Assembly (NCBI RefSeq): GCF_024972775.1
Contig: NZ_CP092282.1
Coordinates: 2,721,001 to 2,785,000 of the forward strand
DNA: 64,000 nucleotides
Source of the DNA: Dehalobacter sp. DCM
GTDB taxonomy: Bacteria > Bacillota > Desulfitobacteriia > Desulfitobacteriales > Syntrophobotulaceae
Direction of reading: 5' to 3'
The position numbers and the translations under genes are program-made. Shown in pieces: positions 34,032 to 42,747 of the stretch. The notes below the pieces were generated by a model. It made no database searches. It was not told the DNA's origin and saw nothing but the letters and a program-made list of their open reading frames with translations. Positions within the stretch are counted from its first letter, which is position 1; every line of letters begins with the position of its first letter.

Positions 34032-34877
34032 ATGAGCAAAACCAATGAAGAAATATTAGAGGGTTACGCAACCTATTTTTCGAACTTAAAGAATATTCTC
34101 CAAGATGATGTTATTGTTCTGATAACCAATAGAACCCATCGACTCCATTATTTTCGCGGTTTTAAACTGCATGTAGACTTGAGTGGTATCGGCGATGAAA
34201 TTAGGAACGATGATCCCAAGACCCAAGCAATGAATAGCGATAAAATTCTCGCTTATGTCGTCGACCGTGTCGATTTATTCGGTTTTCCTTTTTTCAGCGT
34301 GGATTATCCTGTTCACAATGATCAGGGAGAAGTCATTGGTTGTATCAGTATTGGTAGAAGCTTGGAAAAAGAGCAACGGGTTGAAGAAATATCACAAAGT
34401 TTGGCTGCGACGTTCGAACAAGTTAACGCAAGCCTGCAGGAAGTCGCTTCCGGGTCCCAGGGTCTGTCTGAGTCGATTCGTCATGTCGTCCAGTCAGCGA
34501 GTGAAACATCGGCAAAAATCCAAGAAATTAATAAGATTGTCACCGCTATTAGCGATATTTCCAACCATTCTAATCTCCTTGGCTTAAATGCAGCAATTGA
34601 AGCCGCTAGAGCGGGTGAACACGGAAAAGGTTTCAGCGTTGTCGCTGAGGAGATGCGTAAGCTTGCCGCCGAAAGTAAACAATCGGCTGCAAGTGTTACA
34701 GAAATATTATTGCAAATGAAAACTTCGATTGAAAAAATCGCTGCAGCAATCGAACAAGTCAATATCATTGCAGAAAATCAAGCGGCGGCTACCCAAGAAA
34801 TCACGGCTGCCATGGAAGATGTCGGTGAACGTTCACTCAATCTGGTTGACGTCGTAAAAATAAACAGAACGGAATAG
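34032..34877 (+). CDS. Soluble methyl-accepting chemotaxis protein
   Basis: 281 residues with no membrane segment and no HAMP domain. Residues 1-115 are a sensory PAS/Cache-like domain ([49 protein letters not shown]). The rest is a shortened MCP signalling coiled coil with the conserved tip [30 protein letters not shown]. It would relay a cytoplasmic or metabolic signal to CheA. AGAGGTG precedes the ATG. A sigma-54 promoter lies upstream, as for the molybdoenzyme and MFS genes nearby, which suggests co-induction. Confidence 0.9.
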   Translation: MSKTNEEILEGYATYFSNLKNILQDDVIVLITNRTHRLHYFRGFKLHVDLSGIGDEIRNDDPKTQAMNSDKILAYVVDRVDLFGFPFFSVDYPVHNDQGEVIGCISIGRSLEKEQRVEEISQSLAATFEQVNASLQEVASGSQGLSESIRHVVQSASETSAKIQEINKIVTAISDISNHSNLLGLNAAIEAARAGEHGKGFSVVAEEMRKLAAESKQSAASVTEILLQMKTSIEKIAAAIEQVNIIAENQAAATQEITAAMEDVGERSLNLVDVVKINRTE

Positions 34878-34879
34878 AG

Positions 34880-35365
34880 TTATCTGTCTGTCTTTTCAAT
34901 TTTTAAGAAGCCCCATGTTGCTAAAGGAATCCAAATAACAAAAGGGATAATGGAATCAATAATGCCGTGAGTCAATTTTAAAACACCGAGTTTCGAGATC
35001 ATTTGACAAAACATCATACTATAAAAGACGGCGCTGAATGTATAAATATACTGATAAATTCTTAATTTTGGCAAGAAGTAGAAGTAAATAATAAAGAATA
35101 ACGCCCAACTGATCGGGGCAAAAAAATGGAGTCCAAACAGCCCCAATTCTTCATAATTAATGTAACTGAATGAACCGGTCAGAACACCAAAAACAACAAC
35201 AATCACATCTGCAACTGCGCCAAAGAGGATACCATATATAGATAAACGGCGGATTTCGGCACGGGGAACCACCGCGATCATGATTATCGCAAATAAAATG
35301 GCATAGATGAATGGAATAAATTTAATAGGGATCAACCTTCTCATCCTTCCATATATCCCTGTCAT
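34880..35365 (-). CDS. Small multi-pass membrane protein, unknown
   Basis: 161 residues with about five membrane helices and almost no soluble part, ending in FLKIEKTDR. Residues near VPRAEIRRLSIYGILFGAVADVIVVVFGVLTGSFSYINYEELG resemble the small CBO0543-like membrane proteins of Clostridia, which have no known role. GGAGCGAG precedes the ATG. It is convergent with the chemoreceptor gene, 2 bases apart. Confidence 0.65.
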   Translation of the reverse strand: MTGIYGRMRRLIPIKFIPFIYAILFAIIMIAVVPRAEIRRLSIYGILFGAVADVIVVVFGVLTGSFSYINYEELGLFGLHFFAPISWALFFIIYFYFLPKLRIYQYIYTFSAVFYSMMFCQMISKLGVLKLTHGIIDSIIPFVIWIPLATWGFLKIEKTDR

Positions 35366-35610
35366 TTATCTCGCTCCAATGGCAAAAGGACTTCACTTGT
35401 TTTAGTATTACCTTTTGAATTTTATCCTATGCTGGATATTTTCATGATATGGATTTTTCAGTTTACATTCATCTAAAATGGACATTCAGTTTTCATTCTC
35501 GAAATTTTTTTCATTTTCACAAACGTTACTGTATGGTTTTTACGAAAAAAATAACACCAAAACAGATAATCGATTTCCAAATCAAATTCGTCAGTTTGTG
35601 AAGATAACCA

Positions 35611-35654
35611 AATAAGGCTGCCTGAAAGCGTTATCCGCGTACAGCAGCCTTATT
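35611..35654 (-). terminator. Terminator after the molybdoenzyme operon
   Basis: AATAAGGCTGC and GCAGCCTTATT form an 11-base-pair stem around a 22-base loop, 45 bases past the stop of the iron-sulfur subunit. The remaining gap 35366-35610 shows nothing I can assign. Confidence 0.75.
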
Positions 35655-35698
35655 ATTATGATGATGATGATTTATGTTTACATGTGTGAATTAGTATC

Positions 35699-36043
35699 CT
35701 ATTGTTCAGGTGTAATCAACACTGCGCGTGTTTTCCCAGTCATTTTTTCTGTGAGCTCATCAACGGTACCGTAGTACATGCACCACGCCTGACAATGATG
35801 GACACAGGTCGGGACTTTGCCCATTGCTGTCCGTTCGGCACACAAGTCGCACAGTTTAGTGATAACTGGCATAAACGTATATTCCCATTTATCGTCATTG
35901 ATTTTCCATGGACCGATCTCTGTTAATTGAATACCGTATTGACCTTCTGCCAAATCATGTTCTTTCTTGCAGGCAACTTCACAGCTGTGACAACCGGTAC
36001 AGTATTCATAATCAATCAGTATACCATATTTATTATTTGCCAT
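35699..36043 (-). CDS. Iron-sulfur electron-transfer subunit of the molybdoenzyme
   Basis: 114 residues, much shorter than the 190-270 of DmsB/PsrB-type subunits. Cysteines 15, 18, 21 and 25 form one ferredoxin motif (YCTGCHSCEVACKKEH). Cys65, 68, 80, 84 and 88 form a second (CDLC ... TCVHHCQAWC). This is enough for two 4Fe-4S clusters rather than the usual four. The gene overlaps the catalytic subunit by 11 bases, so translation is coupled. There is no membrane anchor or Tat signal, so the complex is probably cytoplasmic. Confidence 0.88.
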   Translation of the reverse strand: MANNKYGILIDYEYCTGCHSCEVACKKEHDLAEGQYGIQLTEIGPWKINDDKWEYTFMPVITKLCDLCAERTAMGKVPTCVHHCQAWCMYYGTVDELTEKMTGKTRAVLITPEQ

Positions 36044-38375
36044 CGCGATAGTCCCCCCTTACAACTTGTTCGCCAATACTAACCGAATCGTTGACTCCCT
36101 CGACCACCTTGTAGATCTTGCAGAGTGAACTCTTGATCGGGTTGCCGATCCCGCCCTGTCCGGTAACTTCCTGCAGGGTCACGTTGTTGGAATTGCTTTC
36201 AAACGTGTCAAACAGGGCTGGCGATGATGCTTCTTTCTCCGGGAACCACCAACCATGTTCCGCAGAAACGACTTGGGGAGCGATACCCAGAGTGATATTC
36301 GCTTTCTGCTTAAAGCGGCGGCCGCGATGATTTTCGATCCAAACCCAATCACCTTGTTTGATACCATATTTTTCGGCAACGTCCGGATGCATCGTGACCA
36401 GCGGATCGGGATGGAATTCACGCATCGTCGGCATTTGACGATGCTCAGAGTGGAAGAATTCGTAGGAACGGGCTCCGGTGGTCAGGATCAGCGGATAGTC
36501 CTTATACACTTCCGGCGTAGAAATCGGAGATTCCGGCGGTTCTAAATGGAATGGCAGCGGATCCAGATTCCATTGATAGTACATAAACGGTGCCAGCTCC
36601 AACTTTCCGGTTGGGGTCGGGAAACCGACTTCGCCGTCCGGTCGCAGCAATCCTTTTTCATGTTTGTAATAGGTGGCATCATAATCCCAATAAGCCCAGC
36701 CTTGATTGCGGAGATCTTCAAAGGTTCCGGGCCAGTTGCCGTCTTCAGTAATATACCATTCGAGGAAATCAATATCATCTTTGAACGGAAATGCTTTTGG
36801 ATTCAAGCGTTTGCCGAATTCCACAACAATTTCTTCATCGGTTTTCGCTTCATAATAAGAACACGCTTTTGTCATCGCTCTAAGCGGTGTCCACCAGGAT
36901 CTGACGCTGTTGCGTTCCGGCCCCATGGCGACAGGCAGAACGATATCAGCAAATGCCACTGCGGTTGGCGTTAGGAACGGGTCGGCATAGACAATAAATT
37001 CAACATTTTTCATGGCCTCGTAGGCGCGGGGGCTATCCATTGCCGGGCAGGCCAGCGGGTTACTGCTCTGGATCCACATTGCTTTGATCGGATAAGGTTC
37101 TCCTGTTTCCAGGGCGTGCAGGATAACATTGGAATCCGCATGCGGTACAATACTACTTTCTTCGATTCCTTTGGCATCACCATTTAATTTTTTGGCAGCG
37201 GCTTCAGCCGGCAGCCACTCTTCACCGCAATTATAGTTTCTTTGCGTTCCAAACGCATTCCTGACCATGATCATGCCGCCGGGAACTTCGACATTGCCGG
37301 TGAGCGCAAATAAATCACAGACGGCAACAATGAGCGACATACAACAGAGCTGTTGTTCAAAGGCAAGACCCCATTGTACGGCGGCCGGTTTGGCAGCGGC
37401 AAAGATCCGTGCAGCTTTTCGGATTTTTTCGGGATCAAGATCGCAGATTTCGGCGACTTTTTCCACCGGATACTCCTGAACCCGCGCTGTCAGATCTTCG
37501 AGACCGACACACCATTTCTCTACATATTCAGGATCATACAGTTTTTCATTGATGATAACATTCAACATACCAATAGCCAGAGCGGCATCCGTACCCGGAC
37601 GAGTGGGGAGCCATACTTCAGCGCGTGATGCCCACCAGGTTAGTCTTGGGTCAATACAGATAAACTTGGTGCCCATCTGCATGCACTGAACAAGCCAGTG
37701 GCCGAGGAATCCGTCGGCATTGCTCTTTAAGGGTTCGTTGCCCCAGATGATCACACATTCAGGAACCGTCCATTTTTTACTGGCGTAACGTTCTTCTTGA
37801 CCAACAGCAGCGTCGACAATGACAAATTCTCCGGTTACGGCAGCAGCGCCTACCACACGCGGCAAGTAACAGGCAAAACCACTGAAGAACAACGTAGATA
37901 TATTGGGAGTTTCCAGACCGGCGTTGTAGAAATACGGCAGCTGCCAATTAATATTGCGACCGGTGCCATGGACGCCAACAATGGTATGTGAGCCGTATTG
38001 TTCTTTGATCTCCTTGATTTTTGGAACAATAATATTGTAGGCTTCGTCCCAGGAAATGCGTTCCCACTTATTCTCTCCTCGCTCACCAGACCGTTTCATC
38101 GGGTATTTCAAGCGATCGGGATGGTTTGTCGCTTCTGCAAGGTTAAGACACCGCATACAGAGTTTACCGTTATTAAACGGATTCAGCGGGTCCCCCTCAA
38201 CTTTCTCCAATTTGTCATCTTTGGTGTACAATAGTATACCGCATGCATTATGGCATCCGGGTGCTGACCATTGATGCGTACGCGTTACGGTATACTCACC
38301 TTCCTGCCATTGCCATTCTCCTTCGTGGTAGAGTTTTCTATCTACTTTGCTTAAAAACTCTTTGTAATCTGCCAT
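36033..38375 (-). CDS. Molybdopterin oxidoreductase catalytic subunit (DMSO reductase family)
   Basis: About 780 residues with no Tat signal. From the ATG at 38375 (AGGAGG upstream; the frame is open to 38411), Cys41, Cys45, Cys73 and Cys76 (PGCHNACGI ... GKLCMRC) would hold the proximal 4Fe-4S cluster; the usual first Cys of CxxCxxxC is replaced by Ala. Molybdopterin-binding motifs include DPRLTWWASRAEVWLPTRPGTD and the C-terminal LILTTGARSYEFFHSEHRQ and GDWVWIENHRGR. Cys169 (FACYLPR) is a candidate Mo/W ligand. The motif style matches the branch of DMSO reductases that includes catechol dehydroxylases, transhydroxylase and related enzymes. The substrate is unknown; an aromatic or hydroxylated acceptor is inference. 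Confidence 0.9.
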   Translation of the reverse strand: MADYKEFLSKVDRKLYHEGEWQWQEGEYTVTRTHQWSAPGCHNACGILLYTKDDKLEKVEGDPLNPFNNGKLCMRCLNLAEATNHPDRLKYPMKRSGERGENKWERISWDEAYNIIVPKIKEIKEQYGSHTIVGVHGTGRNINWQLPYFYNAGLETPNISTLFFSGFACYLPRVVGAAAVTGEFVIVDAAVGQEERYASKKWTVPECVIIWGNEPLKSNADGFLGHWLVQCMQMGTKFICIDPRLTWWASRAEVWLPTRPGTDAALAIGMLNVIINEKLYDPEYVEKWCVGLEDLTARVQEYPVEKVAEICDLDPEKIRKAARIFAAAKPAAVQWGLAFEQQLCCMSLIVAVCDLFALTGNVEVPGGMIMVRNAFGTQRNYNCGEEWLPAEAAAKKLNGDAKGIEESSIVPHADSNVILHALETGEPYPIKAMWIQSSNPLACPAMDSPRAYEAMKNVEFIVYADPFLTPTAVAFADIVLPVAMGPERNSVRSWWTPLRAMTKACSYYEAKTDEEIVVEFGKRLNPKAFPFKDDIDFLEWYITEDGNWPGTFEDLRNQGWAYWDYDATYYKHEKGLLRPDGEVGFPTPTGKLELAPFMYYQWNLDPLPFHLEPPESPISTPEVYKDYPLILTTGARSYEFFHSEHRQMPTMREFHPDPLVTMHPDVAEKYGIKQGDWVWIENHRGRRFKQKANITLGIAPQVVSAEHGWWFPEKEASSPALFDTFESNSNNVTLQEVTGQGGIGNPIKSSLCKIYKVVEGVNDSVSIGEQVVRGDYRDGK

Positions 38376-38493
38376 GACATTTCCTCCTTGTTTTAAATTT
38401 CGAAATAACACTATCTAATTAACATGAAGACCGCTAAAATAATATGGTGTGGTATTCCCCTCCTAAGAACCGTTTTTCCCTGGATATCAATAA

Positions 38494-38509
38494 TGCATGA
38501 TACGTGCCA
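38494..38509 (-). promoter_or_regulatory. Sigma-54 promoter of the molybdoenzyme operon
   Basis: On the minus strand TGGCACGTATCATGCA: GG at 38508-38507 and GC at 38496-38495 with 10 bases between. The predicted transcript start near 38483 leaves about 108 bases of leader before the ATG at 38375. Confidence 0.78.
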
Positions 38510-38608
38510 ATTCTCTTCCCAACGTATCATAACCACCAAGTTTTTGACTTTGCCCGATTTGCAGACAATCTCCGGCATTGTCTTGAATGTTTAATGCTCT
38601 TTCCCACT

Positions 38609-38624
38609 ATGGTTAGAAAACCAT
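38609..38624. promoter_or_regulatory. Candidate upstream activator site
   Basis: ATGGTT, AGAA, AACCAT: a perfect 6-base-pair inverted repeat between two divergent sigma-54 promoters, 115 bases from one and about 140 from the other, the usual distance for an enhancer. The nearby sigma-54 activator (42748-44856) is the likely ligand. Confidence 0.45.
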
Positions 38625-38746
38625 GTTCTTCATGAAATCGAAAAATACAATCCATTATAGTCAGAGCTGTTTTGCTTTTTCGTAAAAAGCAGGATGCCCA
38701 TGATGGATTATTGCACGTAAAGTCCCGGATCAGATACCGGTAACAA

Positions 38747-38762
38747 TGGTACGGATTTTGCA
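38747..38762 (+). promoter_or_regulatory. Sigma-54 promoter of the MFS gene
   Basis: TGGTACGGATTTTGCA: GG at 38748-38749 and GC at 38760-38761 with 10 bases between. The expected start near 38773 leaves about 140 bases of leader before the MFS gene. Confidence 0.78.
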
Positions 38763-38914
38763 TCTGATAATAAAAGCATCAAGAAACCACTTTATTACCA
38801 ATGCAGAAAAAACAACAACAAAAGGAGGAATATATTTATTAATTATCCAGTGATATTGAAAGAAATTGCTTATTCATGAAAATCTCAACGTTGATTATTT
38901 AAAGGAGACAGAAA

Positions 38915-40084
38915 ATGAGCACTTCACCGTACAATAATTTTGTTAAAGCCGGCGTCTTAGCCATCTTCGCAATCCAGTTTGAAATGTCTCTGACAACCCC
39001 CGCCCTTGGGGCTATTGCATCCGCGTTTCCCGATGTCAACCCGACTTTGGTTCAAATGATTGCTTCACTGCCCTATTTGATTACGATCTTTTCAGCGCCC
39101 TTTAGTGCCTATATTGTCCGGGTGAAAAGCCTGAGATTCGCTCTTAACATTGGCATGATCACTCTGTTTATTGGTGGAATCCTGCCAGGACTATTTGGTG
39201 ATTTTTACTTCATCCTCGCCTGCCGCGTTTTATTCGGTTTTGGTTACGGATTTATGTTCAATTTAGGGCCGTCTGTGGTCAATTCTCTGTTTCATGGACG
39301 GGAAAGAGATAATATGCTTGGTTACCAAAGTGCGGTCGGGTCCGTTGCCGGAATTATCTATGGCATGATTGGCGGTTTCTTGGCCGGACTTTTCTGGAGA
39401 TATGCGTTCTTGGGCTTTATCATTATGATCCCTTTGATGGTATTGGTAATGGCAGCTGTACCCAATCCACAACAATCAGAGAAAAAAGAAGAAACGGTGT
39501 CCAAAGATGGTGTTACCGGCAAAACCTGGCTATATGCCGTACTTATTGCTTTGGCCTATGCGTTGATTTTTAGCTGGATCAGCAATACGGCGATGGTTGT
39601 GGTCTTGGAGAAGATCGGCACTTCCGCCCAAGCAGGCCTTGTGATGTCCATCTTTACCATTGGCTGTACCATCGGTGGTTTAACATTCGGGAAATTATCA
39701 GATATGCTAAAAAGATACCACTCACCTTTCTGTCTCATTCTCTGCGGCATAGGAATATTCATAGCCTATTTCGCATCCTCAATGATTGTGTTTTACATCT
39801 CCGGTTTTATCTTTGGTATAGCGTTTGTAAGTTTTGCTTGCCGCCTCTATGTTATCGGAGCTGAATCCGCCCCGAATAACCAGTCCTTGGGTATTTCCTA
39901 CATGGTATCTGCAAGCTGTGTCGGACAATTTGTTTCTCCGCTTATGCTAGCAGCTCTTACGCCGATTCTTGGATTTAGCGGACTGAGAGCATCGTGGCTC
40001 ATCAGCTGGCCAATGCTCATCCTTGTTGGTATCGTTATGACTCTCCTGGTTGTGATGCGAAATCGCACAGCTGAGGCAGTTTAG
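38915..40084 (+). CDS. MFS transporter beside the molybdoenzyme
   Basis: 389 residues, 12 membrane helices, MFS motif region RVLFGFGYGFMFNLGPSVVNSLF and GKLSDMLKRYHSPF in the central half-repeat. AAAGGAG precedes the ATG. It shares a 500-base divergent control region with the molybdoenzyme operon and has its own sigma-54 promoter, so it probably imports the substrate or exports the product of that enzyme. A related MFS protein is encoded at 40335-41540 on the other strand. Substrate unknown. Confidence 0.88.
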   Translation: MSTSPYNNFVKAGVLAIFAIQFEMSLTTPALGAIASAFPDVNPTLVQMIASLPYLITIFSAPFSAYIVRVKSLRFALNIGMITLFIGGILPGLFGDFYFILACRVLFGFGYGFMFNLGPSVVNSLFHGRERDNMLGYQSAVGSVAGIIYGMIGGFLAGLFWRYAFLGFIIMIPLMVLVMAAVPNPQQSEKKEETVSKDGVTGKTWLYAVLIALAYALIFSWISNTAMVVVLEKIGTSAQAGLVMSIFTIGCTIGGLTFGKLSDMLKRYHSPFCLILCGIGIFIAYFASSMIVFYISGFIFGIAFVSFACRLYVIGAESAPNNQSLGISYMVSASCVGQFVSPLMLAALTPILGFSGLRASWLISWPMLILVGIVMTLLVVMRNRTAEAV

Positions 40085-40134
40085 ACTTTAAGCTTAGTTA
40101 AAAAACATCGTATTCTAAATAATCAGCAGATCCT

Positions 40135-40168
40135 GGGGGGAGCGGCATAATTTGTCTCTCCCCCTTTT
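40135..40168 (+). terminator. Terminator after the first MFS gene
   Basis: GGGGGAG and CTCCCCC form a 7-base-pair stem with a 15-base loop, followed by TTTT at 40165-40168. Confidence 0.7.
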
Positions 40169-40245
40169 ACAGTGCACGGGCATTCCTGTTCTAACCATTT
40201 TTCTACTACTATCTTGTAATCAGTTTTTGCATAAATGAAATATAC

Positions 40246-40297
40246 AAAAAACCGACTAACACAATTCCAATGCATGGACTGCCTTAAGTCGGTTTTT
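40246..40297 (-). terminator. Terminator after the second MFS gene
   Basis: AAAAACCGACT and AGTCGGTTTTT pair around a 29-base loop; on the minus strand TTTTTTGTATAT follows. It lies 38 bases past the stop of the 40335-41540 gene. Confidence 0.65.
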
Positions 40298-40334
40298 ATC
40301 TTTTTTTTGAACTTCAAAAATCCGATAGGGATAC

Positions 40335-41540
40335 TTAACTCACTTCGGATGCCTCAACAAAAAGTGGGGCTTTTAAACGGATAAGCGTAATTGTCACAGC
40401 ACTAATCAAACATACCAGCATACCGGCAAAAACGGGAACTCGCGGTGACATATTTCCGGTAAATTGAGTCAGAACAGCCATATAATACGGCGAAATAAAA
40501 ATTCCAAAATTCATCAGCGCCATAAGTGCCCCGACTGCTGCTGCCGACTTGGATGGAGCAACTGATGTACCCCACGTCATCATAATCGCCGGCATGATAA
40601 GATTAAATCCAAGTCCGGATAATAATGATCCGATAAACAATAGAATTAAATTATTTCCATAGTGGATACACCCCATCCCTACTGCCGATGTTAAGAGCCC
40701 GATCGGTATCGTGAACCGCATTGTCTTCTGATAAACCTTGCCGAACAGCGCACCGGCTAACATGGCACCTACTGTCATAGCCGATAAAACTATTCCTACT
40801 GACGCTGCATTTCCGATACCGGCAGTTTGGATAATCGCTGACATTTTCGTTACAGTGGGATTCACACACATAACACCCAGCCCATATAAGACACACTGAA
40901 TATAGACAGTAATCGGTAAGCGATTACAATTCTTTTCCACCCCGTCAGTCTCATTATCGCGTAGGGCTGACTCGGAACGGAGCATGTGAGGTTCAGGCAA
41001 GAAGAATAACATCACCAGGAGTGAAAACACCCCCAACACATGCGGGATAAAAACATAATGCCAATCAATCAAGCATAAATATCCCCCTAAAAGTTGTAAA
41101 ACAATAGAACCAATATTCATGACGATTGCGCCCACGCCAAGCATATTAGCTTTTTGTTGACCGTCAAATAAATGTAAAATATACGCATTCCCAAGCGGGG
41201 TCATGATCCCCAGACCGATGCCAAAAACAATTCGCGATATCAGGATTGCTGAAAAGCTATTGATCCACACAGGCGCTGTTCCGCCAAAGATAAACAGCAA
41301 AAGACCAACAATAACCAATGTTCGGTATTTCACTTTTGATCCGGCCAGAATGCCTGACAGTATGGAAAATGGAATGACAAACAAAGCAGGAAGCGTAAAT
41401 ATAAGCAGAATATTCGTATAGGAAATCTGAGGAAACGCTTCGGCAATATTCTGAAGTGATGAGCTGACAGTATTGAGACCGAGTAAGGGCAAAAACAAAG
41501 ATAAGACAGCTATGGTTATAAGATATTTATTTTTTAACAT
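40335..41540 (-). CDS. MFS transporter divergent from the LysR gene
   Basis: 401 residues, 12 membrane helices. RIVFGIGLGIMTPLGNAYILHLF is the MFS motif after the second helix pair, and GKVYQKTMRFTIPIG follows the central loop. The hydrophilic central loop (about 190-210) is Arg/Glu-rich. It starts 128 bases from the divergent LysR gene, the usual layout for a LysR regulator and its target. Resemblance in size and motifs to the neighbouring MFS suggests related substrates, which is inference. Confidence 0.87.
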   Translation of the reverse strand: MLKNKYLITIAVLSLFLPLLGLNTVSSSLQNIAEAFPQISYTNILLIFTLPALFVIPFSILSGILAGSKVKYRTLVIVGLLLFIFGGTAPVWINSFSAILISRIVFGIGLGIMTPLGNAYILHLFDGQQKANMLGVGAIVMNIGSIVLQLLGGYLCLIDWHYVFIPHVLGVFSLLVMLFFLPEPHMLRSESALRDNETDGVEKNCNRLPITVYIQCVLYGLGVMCVNPTVTKMSAIIQTAGIGNAASVGIVLSAMTVGAMLAGALFGKVYQKTMRFTIPIGLLTSAVGMGCIHYGNNLILLFIGSLLSGLGFNLIMPAIMMTWGTSVAPSKSAAAVGALMALMNFGIFISPYYMAVLTQFTGNMSPRVPVFAGMLVCLISAVTITLIRLKAPLFVEASEVS

Positions 41541-41668
41541 AACCGTATCCTTTTCGTAAGATTAGAAAATTAATTCCATCACTATTTTACACTCTTTAAA
41601 TTGACTATGGAAATACCAAAAATGCAAATCTTTATGCTAAAATAGTATTACAAAAGGTGGTGTAAACA

Positions 41669-42589
41669 ATGAAAACCGGCTATATGCGAGAATATATTGC
41701 CCTGGCAAAAAATTTAAATTATTCACATACGGCAAATGAGCTGTTTATGGCCCAACCGGTATTAAGCCGTCATATTGCGGCAATCGAGAAGGAATTGGGC
41801 TGCCGTCTGCTGAACAGAACAAAACATAGTGTGAGTCTAACACCAATAGGTAAGATTGTTCTAGAAGAATTCAAAGTGATTATAAAACATTATGATGCGC
41901 TGACTGCCAAAGTTTGCGATTTATCCGGCGGGTTTACGGGTATGATCCATATAGGGATGTCTTCAGATGCTATTGAGGAATATTTCACACCCATTGCCAA
42001 CTTTTTTAAAAATAATTATCCCAATATTAAACTCCCCTTCCATTCGCTGCCTCCCCATAAAATGCTTGATAAATTGTGCAAAGACAAATTGGATATTGGC
42101 TTGATCTTCTGTTCCGATGTCCTTGATTCTGAAGCGATTTGTTACCATCCTGTCGGCCGTGAAAAAATTGTCCTGATGGTTTCAGACAAACACCCTTTCG
42201 CAGCTCTGCCCAATGTCCGTTTAGAAGACATATTATGTCAAACCATTATATTTTCCCAACGAGTAAACGATTTTCAAGAATATATCAAGACTTTCTTGAT
42301 TGACCATAACTTAACATTACCTGAATTTCATACAATCGATTACGGAGAACAAATTGATCTTCTGCCATTTTTGATCAGAGAAGAAAATGGCGTCGCCTTT
42401 GTACCCAGTTATATGAAAAGTATCCAGAGAAAGAATATTGTTTTCGTCGATATTGCAGATTATGACCTTTCGTTAGCCGTCGTTTTAGCCTACAAAGCAG
42501 ATAACTCCAATCCTGCTCTGCCGTTTTTTCTAAAACAGATCAATATAATATTTAACCAAAGCCGATGCACTCAATTAGTCGAGCCTTAA
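41669..42589 (+). CDS. LysR family transcriptional regulator
   Basis: 306 residues. N-terminal winged helix-turn-helix (YIALAKNLNYSHTANELFMAQPVLSRHIAAIEKELGC in substance; recognition helix at QPVLSRHI) and a C-terminal substrate-binding domain (about 90-300). AGGTGG precedes the ATG. It is divergent from the MFS gene at 40335-41540 and probably controls it with a small-molecule co-inducer. No T-N11-A box could be chosen with confidence in the intergenic 128 bases. Confidence 0.93.
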   Translation: MKTGYMREYIALAKNLNYSHTANELFMAQPVLSRHIAAIEKELGCRLLNRTKHSVSLTPIGKIVLEEFKVIIKHYDALTAKVCDLSGGFTGMIHIGMSSDAIEEYFTPIANFFKNNYPNIKLPFHSLPPHKMLDKLCKDKLDIGLIFCSDVLDSEAICYHPVGREKIVLMVSDKHPFAALPNVRLEDILCQTIIFSQRVNDFQEYIKTFLIDHNLTLPEFHTIDYGEQIDLLPFLIREENGVAFVPSYMKSIQRKNIVFVDIADYDLSLAVVLAYKADNSNPALPFFLKQINIIFNQSRCTQLVEP

Positions 42590-42747
42590 TAAGCAGATTA
42601 CATACAAAAGTGACCGTTATCGAATGAATTAAAATCAATTCACCGTAACGATCATTCGTTTCCCGAGAAATAGCCACTGTATACTCAATAAGCGTTACTT
42701 CATCCCAAATAGTATAGAAGGCTTTACCTAAATAGACAATAAATCAA

